Shown in pieces: positions 59,608-64,000 of a DNA stretch of 64,000 nucleotides. The notes under the pieces are model-generated. The model ran no database searches, was not told where the DNA came from, and worked only from the letters and a program-made list of their open reading frames with translations. Each line of letters starts with the position of its first letter. Position 1 is the stretch's first letter. Source of the stretch: Bacteroidaceae bacterium (GTDB taxonomy: Bacteria; Bacteroidota; Bacteroidia; Bacteroidales; Barnesiellaceae_A); contig JAFQRE010000017.1 of assembly GCA_017410245.1 (NCBI GenBank), positions 131,296 through 195,295 of the forward strand, read 5' to 3'. A program made the position numbers and the translations under genes.

Positions 59608-62166
59608 TTATTTAGGATCGAGTGCTTGTTCTATAAGCAGTAGTTGATAGTCGTAGAAGTTGCGTGTTTCGCTATCGGTTGTATTGGCGCGAGCTGTGCG
59701 ATAGATCGATTGAATCTTTTTGAGGGCACCCAGCATGTAGGGTGCTGCCTCAAATTTGTTGAAGCCCGGAGTATTGATGGTGATGCGAGAGAAGTCGTCG
59801 CTGAACTCGTCATCGTGATGGTTGCAACCATAGTGGCTGCAGGGCATGGCAGGAGCTTGTTCATACAAGCGGTCGTACTCTTCAGCCAATGCTGTTTTGT
59901 CGTTCATCTTAGTGCTTGGTGTGTAGTGTGTTATGAGTTCGCGTACTACGGCACTTTGCATATCAAGCTCAACGAGTGACAAGCGCTTTCCGGCTTGTGA
60001 GTCGCGGAATACCTCGCCGATGAGGTCGTTGAGATATTGAGTTACGGTGTAGTGTGTGGCTGGAGAGAGTTTGCCTCCTTCGTATATGCGATAAAGCACA
60101 TCTTTGCTCAACAGACGGCCAAACATCGATGTATGCATGGTTTGATATGCATCGAGGGGTAGCCCCAATTGCAAGAGAAGAGAGTCGGGCATGAGCCATT
60201 CGCGGTAACTGCGATTTTGTTTCATAAGCCACTGCAAAGCCTTCTTTTGCTGTGCTTTGTCGATATAGCGGTAGGGCATCGCGCCATCGCCTTGTCGCAC
60301 CTCTTTATGCTCAATGCCACCAATATAGGGTACTACGTGGCCTATGTGGCGACGGTATTGCGATACGATGGCCGAGTAGGTGGTGACCATATCATCATAG
60401 TCTTCGCCCTCTTCTTTGAGCCAGTCGAGCATGTTGGCTGTGATGATGCGTAAGTTGCTGATGCTATATTCTCCGGCACGCAGGTGGTCGTTGCCCAAGT
60501 CTTCGGTTTGGTCGGTGGGGTCGATGGTAATGGGGAATTGTTGTGCGCCAAATTCATACATGGCGTCATCGCCTTTTGATAGAATGAGGGCTGTGAGCGC
60601 TTCGCGTTCGTCTTGGGGCTTCTCTATGTTGGGGTAGTAGCGATATCCCCATTCTACGGCAAATATGTCGTGAACGCCCAAGATGGGAGGTGTGAGGCGT
60701 ACACCGCGTTCAAAGTCGCCCGGTTGGGCAACAAAATTGTTGCGGGCATAGTCCATGATACTGGGTGTGGTGCCATATTTCTGTGTGAAAGAGGGACTGC
60801 GAAGAGAGTCGAGAGGGAAAGAGAAGCTCGCACCCATGTTGTGCATGAGACCTATGGTGTGGCCTATCTCGTGCGATGCAACATAGCGCAATGACTCGCA
60901 CATTACATCATCGTCAAATATGTTTTTGCGTACACGTTCATCGACGGCGGCAGTCTGTGTGAAGCGCCAGTTGTGTACCAATGACAAGATGTTGTGAAAC
61001 CACAAAACATCGGCAGTGAGTATCTCGCCACTACGGGGATCGACATAGCTGGGACCTCGCGCATTGGCTATAGAGGTGGTAGCATATTTTACACAGCTAT
61101 AGCGAATGTCGTCGGGGTTGAAGTCGGGATCTTCCTCGGGCGATGGGTAGTCGCGTGCGATGATGGCATCTTTAAAGCCGGCTTTCTCAAAGGCTGTCTG
61201 CCAGTCCTCGACACCTTGTCGTATTGTGGCACGCCATTTTACGGGAAATGCGGTATCGATGTAGAATACAATGGGTTTGGCTGGAACTACCAACTCGCCA
61301 CGGAAGTATGCTTCGCGGTCCTCCTCGCGAGGTTCGAGTCTCCAACGATGAATGAAGGTCTCTGTATCTACCTTGTCGATGTTGCTCGAATATATGCGCT
61401 TGGTGGTAGAGAAAAATCCTACTCGCTTGTCGCGCAAGCGGGGCATCATGGGCTCCTCGGGCAACAGAACCAGCGAACGGTGCATGGTGAGTGTCAATGG
61501 GTTTTCGTCGGAGTAGCTGATGACCGAGCGTACTTCTATATTGTTGGGGAAGTTCTTTACTTGCTCAAAGTGTCCCTTGCCGCCTTTCTTGCGATCTTTT
61601 TTGGCAGTTTCGCCTTGAGGATTGATGATGTCGCTGTTCTCGTTGAAGAACTTAGTGACGTTTACAACAACAGCTTTCTTGTCGTTGGTTTTAGCCTCTA
61701 TCTTGAAAGATGCAACAATAGGGTCGGCAAAGTTTTTGTTGAATGAGGGTGTAATCTCATCGCCCTCGGCTACCACATCGCGCACTTGTGCACGGTGTAG
61801 AAATACCATCTGCTCATTACGGCTGAAGCGTATCATAGTAGGACGTCCTATCATTTGTCCGGCTACGGTTGTGGTGGGATTGCTGGTGGCAGCCATGCGA
61901 TTGGTTATCAGGTAGTCGCGCTCAAGTAAAGAGTCGGGTATCTCAAAGAATAATTCATTCTTGTCGTTGAGGTAGGTTGTGAATAGGCCCTCCTGCTTCT
62001 GGCAACCCTTGATTAACTTGGCGTAGGGTGTTTCGGGAGGAGTCTCCACTTGTTCGGTCTTTCCTTTTTTCTTTTTCTCCTTTTTCTTGGGAGCGGCTTC
62101 GGCAGTAACTCCGGTAAGCGAAATGGCAGCTATGAGCAACCATGAGAAGATACGTGTCAATTTCAT
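59608..62166 (-). CDS. large secreted zinc metalloprotease (DUF5117/DUF5118 type)
   Basis: An 852-residue protein: signal peptide (MKLTRIFSWLLIAAISLTGVTAEA), a Lys-rich segment (PKKKEKKKKGK), then the N-terminal DUF5118-like and DUF5117-like regions (GCQKQEGLFTTYLNDKNELFFEIPDSLL, PTTTVAGQMIGRPTMIRFSR), and a metzincin-type active site HEIGHTIGLMHN (first His about residue 432), followed by the NMGASFSFPLDSL Met-turn-like region and a long helical C-terminus. It would act in the periplasm or outside the cell; substrate unknown. The ATG at 62166 matches the signal peptide; a longer frame exists upstream. Single gene. Confidence 0.88.
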   Translation of the reverse strand: MKLTRIFSWLLIAAISLTGVTAEAAPKKKEKKKKGKTEQVETPPETPYAKLIKGCQKQEGLFTTYLNDKNELFFEIPDSLLERDYLITNRMAATSNPTTTVAGQMIGRPTMIRFSRNEQMVFLHRAQVRDVVAEGDEITPSFNKNFADPIVASFKIEAKTNDKKAVVVNVTKFFNENSDIINPQGETAKKDRKKGGKGHFEQVKNFPNNIEVRSVISYSDENPLTLTMHRSLVLLPEEPMMPRLRDKRVGFFSTTKRIYSSNIDKVDTETFIHRWRLEPREEDREAYFRGELVVPAKPIVFYIDTAFPVKWRATIRQGVEDWQTAFEKAGFKDAIIARDYPSPEEDPDFNPDDIRYSCVKYATTSIANARGPSYVDPRSGEILTADVLWFHNILSLVHNWRFTQTAAVDERVRKNIFDDDVMCESLRYVASHEIGHTIGLMHNMGASFSFPLDSLRSPSFTQKYGTTPSIMDYARNNFVAQPGDFERGVRLTPPILGVHDIFAVEWGYRYYPNIEKPQDEREALTALILSKGDDAMYEFGAQQFPITIDPTDQTEDLGNDHLRAGEYSISNLRIITANMLDWLKEEGEDYDDMVTTYSAIVSQYRRHIGHVVPYIGGIEHKEVRQGDGAMPYRYIDKAQQKKALQWLMKQNRSYREWLMPDSLLLQLGLPLDAYQTMHTSMFGRLLSKDVLYRIYEGGKLSPATHYTVTQYLNDLIGEVFRDSQAGKRLSLVELDMQSAVVRELITHYTPSTKMNDKTALAEEYDRLYEQAPAMPCSHYGCNHHDDEFSDDFSRITINTPGFNKFEAAPYMLGALKKIQSIYRTARANTTDSETRNFYDYQLLLIEQALDPK

Positions 62167-62405
62167 AGGTATATTGTTTTTATGTGTTGCAATAATATTG
62201 TTCTGAATATACGACCCGAATGCGATGGGTTTTGCAGGGGAGTCTTGTATATTCATGATTTACAGCAAACATAGCTATTTTATTTTAAATGAGAGGTGTG
62301 ATTTCTTCTTTTTTTTAAAATAAATAAGCCCTTTCGGGGGTGAATGTAATTGTCGATGAGTGATAAAAAGGGTAGAACTTGTTTTTTTCTTCTCTTTCCT
62401 TTCAT

Positions 62406-62413
62406 TATCTTTG
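62406..62413 (+). promoter_or_regulatory. -7 box of engB
   Basis: TATCTTTG; start near 62420 leaves a 17-nt leader, so the ATG at 62437 is preferred over upstream in-frame starts. Confidence 0.55.
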
Positions 62414-62436
62414 CACACCACAAATGCAAAAGAAGT

Positions 62437-63045
62437 ATGGAAATAAAGAAGGCCCAATTTGTGATAAGCAATAGTGATGTGAGTAAATGTCCCGATACGG
62501 GGCTGCCCGAGTATGCATTTATCGGACGGTCGAATGTGGGTAAGTCGTCGTTGATTAATATGCTTACCAACCGCAATGGAATGGCTAAGACCTCAGCAAC
62601 GCCCGGAAAAACTACTCTTATCAACCATTTTATTATCAATGATAGTTGGTATATTGTAGATTTGCCCGGATATGGATATGCTCGTAGAGGCAATGAAGGT
62701 CGTGAGGCTATATGGCGCATTATTAATGCTTATGTGCTCAAGCGTGAAGCTATGACCTGCCTGTTTGTACTGCTCGACTGCCGTCATGAACCTCAGAAGA
62801 TCGACCTCGAGTTTATGGAGTTTTTGGGCGAAAATGGTGTGCCTTTTGCCATTGTCTTCACCAAGGCCGATAAGTTGTCGAAAGGTGCTCTGGCTCGTAA
62901 TGTAGAGGCTTATAAGGCTCGTCTGTTGGAGTCTTGGGAGGAGTTGCCTCCTATCTTCTATACCTCTTCCGAGAAGCGTCAGGGTAGGGAAGAGTTGCTC
63001 GATTACATCGATGAGATAAATAGCTCGTTGGCACATAATGATTAG
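62437..63045 (+). CDS. engB: ribosome-assembly GTPase EngB (YihA/YsxC)
   Basis: A 202-residue TRAFAC GTPase needed for late 50S assembly. G1 [11 protein letters not shown] (30-38), G2 region [15 protein letters not shown]3 [12 protein letters not shown]4 IVFTKADK, and G5 area [14 protein letters not shown]. The family start [14 protein letters not shown] is at 62437. It precedes the deaminase gene by 82 nt, which has its own promoter. Confidence 0.96.
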   Translation: MEIKKAQFVISNSDVSKCPDTGLPEYAFIGRSNVGKSSLINMLTNRNGMAKTSATPGKTTLINHFIINDSWYIVDLPGYGYARRGNEGREAIWRIINAYVLKREAMTCLFVLLDCRHEPQKIDLEFMEFLGENGVPFAIVFTKADKLSKGALARNVEAYKARLLESWEELPPIFYTSSEKRQGREELLDYIDEINSSLAHND

Positions 63046-63075
63046 ACCTTTTTAGTTTTATTATAAGTAAAATCG

Positions 63076-63106
63076 TTGCGTAGGGCGAGTATATTGTTTA
63101 TCTTTG
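63076..63106 (+). promoter_or_regulatory. promoter of the deaminase gene
   Basis: TTG (63076-63078), 20-nt spacer, TATCTTTG (63099-63106). Transcription start near 63113 rules out the in-frame start at 63104 and supports the ATG at 63128. Confidence 0.6.
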
Positions 63107-63127
63107 AGTGCTAATTGGGAAGTTGAT

Positions 63128-63604
63128 ATGATAACAGAACAGCAGAAAAAGTTGATGCGTGAGGCAATAGCACTCTCATCGCGCAATATCGATAATGGCG
63201 GAGGACCGTTTGGTGCTGTCATTGTGAAAGATGGCAAGATATTGGCTCGTGGAGCCAATAGGGTAACGGCCGATAATGACCCTACTGCACATGCCGAGGT
63301 AAATGCTATTCGCGAGGCAGCACGCATATTGGGTACCTTTGACTTGTCGGGGTGCGAGATATATACCTCGTGCGAGCCTTGTCCTATGTGTTTGTCGGCC
63401 ATATATTGGGCTCGGATAGACCACATATATTATGCCAACACGCAGTATGATGCCAAAGCCATAGACTTTGACGATTCGTTTATATACGAGGAGCTATCAT
63501 TGCCCAAGCAACAACGCTCTATCCCGGCCGAACGCATGCTGGGAGAGGAGGCGATTGAGGCTTTTGACAAGTGGCGCAATAAAGAGGATAAAGTAGAATA
63601 TTAA
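63128..63604 (+). CDS. cytidine/deoxycytidylate deaminase-family protein, probable guanine deaminase
   Basis: A 158-residue zinc deaminase: HAE (55-57) in TAHAEVNAIREAARILGTFDL, and CEPCPMC (82-88) with the two zinc cysteines. The set FDLSGCEIYTSCEPCPMCLSAIYWARIDHIYYANTQYDAKAIDFDD resembles Bacillus GuaD guanine deaminase, including the end TKAID-like AKAIDFDDSFIYEEL; tRNA adenosine deaminase TadA is a less likely alternative because of the C-terminal part. It would convert guanine to xanthine in the cytosol. Confidence 0.88.
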   Translation: MITEQQKKLMREAIALSSRNIDNGGGPFGAVIVKDGKILARGANRVTADNDPTAHAEVNAIREAARILGTFDLSGCEIYTSCEPCPMCLSAIYWARIDHIYYANTQYDAKAIDFDDSFIYEELSLPKQQRSIPAERMLGEEAIEAFDKWRNKEDKVEY

Positions 63605-63628
63605 TCGTTTATATAAGAGATAAAAACA

Positions 63629-64000
63629 ATGGCAAACTGGTTTGAATGTAAAGTAAAATATGGTAAGACTCTTGAAACAGGCATACAAAAGACTGTTACT
63701 GAGTCGTTTCTTGTAGATGCACTATCGTTTACCGAGGCCGAAGGTCGCATCATTGAGGAGGTGCGTCCCTTTGTATCGGGAGAATTCTCTGTGTCGGCTA
63801 TCAAGCGTGCCAATTACAGCGAAGTCTATTTTGATGCAACCGGCGATCGTTGGTTTCGTTGTCGTGTCAGCTTCATCACTATCGATGAAAAAACCGGAGT
63901 AGAAAAACTTACTCCCACCAATATTCTTGTGCAAGCCTCCGAGCATGCTCAAGCAGTAGAAAACCTCAACCTCTGCATGAAGGGTACTATGGCCGATTGG
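63629..64000 (+). CDS. DUF4494-like protein, 5' part
   Basis: The ATG at 63629 opens a frame that runs off the right edge (124 codons visible). It reads MANWFECKVKYGKTLETGIQ..., then VDALSFTEAEGRIIEEVRPF, DRWFRCRVSFITIDEKTG and NILVQASEHAQAVENL. This is the pattern of DUF4494, a small Bacteroidota protein family of unknown function. No signal or membrane segment is visible. It follows the deaminase by 24 nt, probably on one transcript. Confidence 0.8.
   Translation, partial: MANWFECKVKYGKTLETGIQKTVTESFLVDALSFTEAEGRIIEEVRPFVSGEFSVSAIKRANYSEVYFDATGDRWFRCRVSFITIDEKTGVEKLTPTNILVQASEHAQAVENLNLCMKGTMADW

Overview
The window looks like the chromosome of a Bacteroidales bacterium (gut-type Bacteroidota). 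The evidence is SusC/SusD/SusE-type outer-membrane sugar uptake genes, a type IX secretion sorting domain on an amylase, Bacteroides-type promoters (TTTG, 19-21 nt, TAnnTTTG), few Shine-Dalgarno sites, and the purH-mreBCD-mrdA-rodA gene order. The family within Bacteroidales cannot be fixed from sequence alone. Both ends are cut inside genes: a Wzc/Wzz-type polysaccharide protein on the left and a DUF4494-type gene on the right.

Layout. 1-3.8 kb: capsule/exopolysaccharide export (wza-like, partial wzc-like), a GT2 glycosyltransferase and a DUF4861-like lipoprotein. 4.1-9.1 kb: the sodium-pumping methylmalonyl-CoA decarboxylase operon with the epimerase. 9.2-10.4 kb: a divergent NagB/6-phosphogluconolactonase-like protein and a candidate small RNA. 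10.6-18 kb: purH and the rod-shape/elongasome operon. 18-23.6 kb: an FtsB/DivIC-like gene, unknown envelope genes and an M16 peptidase. 23.7-28.8 kb: a GrpE-like gene, a lidless Hsp70 and a large membrane FKBP/SH3 protein. 28.9-30 kb: a phage-type lysis cassette. 30-37.7 kb: a YfgM-like TPR protein, ribH, tRNA-Tyr, a nitroreductase, an Mrp ATPase, a purine permease, pgi and gpsA. 37.7-40.5 kb: lysS, a candidate ~340-nt RNA and an HTH regulator. 40.6-55.4 kb: a complete starch/maltodextrin locus. 55.4-64 kb: GNAT, recR, an outer-membrane barrel, gltX, a large zinc metalloprotease, engB, a guanine-deaminase-like gene and DUF4494.

How the genes work together. The starch locus encodes a secreted amylase and SusE/F-like glycan-binding lipoproteins at the surface, SusCD import, then a periplasmic neopullulanase-like enzyme and an MFS sugar permease. 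A divergently encoded LacI-family protein probably controls it through a 12-bp perfect palindrome. The same palindrome occurs once more, 11 kb away, in front of the ~340-nt RNA candidate, at exactly the same distance from the -7 box as at susC. The decarboxylase operon links methylmalonyl-CoA to propionate formation and sodium export.

Best candidates for undescribed biology: (1) the grpE-like/Hsp70-short/membrane-FKBP operon, which looks like a dedicated chaperone machine with its own exchange factor; (2) the cytosine-depleted structured RNA at 39.7-40.05 kb with its shared operator; (3) the ~175-nt RNA at 10.23-10.40 kb; (4) a promoter-carrying 63-bp dispersed repeat present as tandem pairs upstream of two unrelated genes. 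No insertion sequence, CRISPR array, integrase or rRNA gene was seen.
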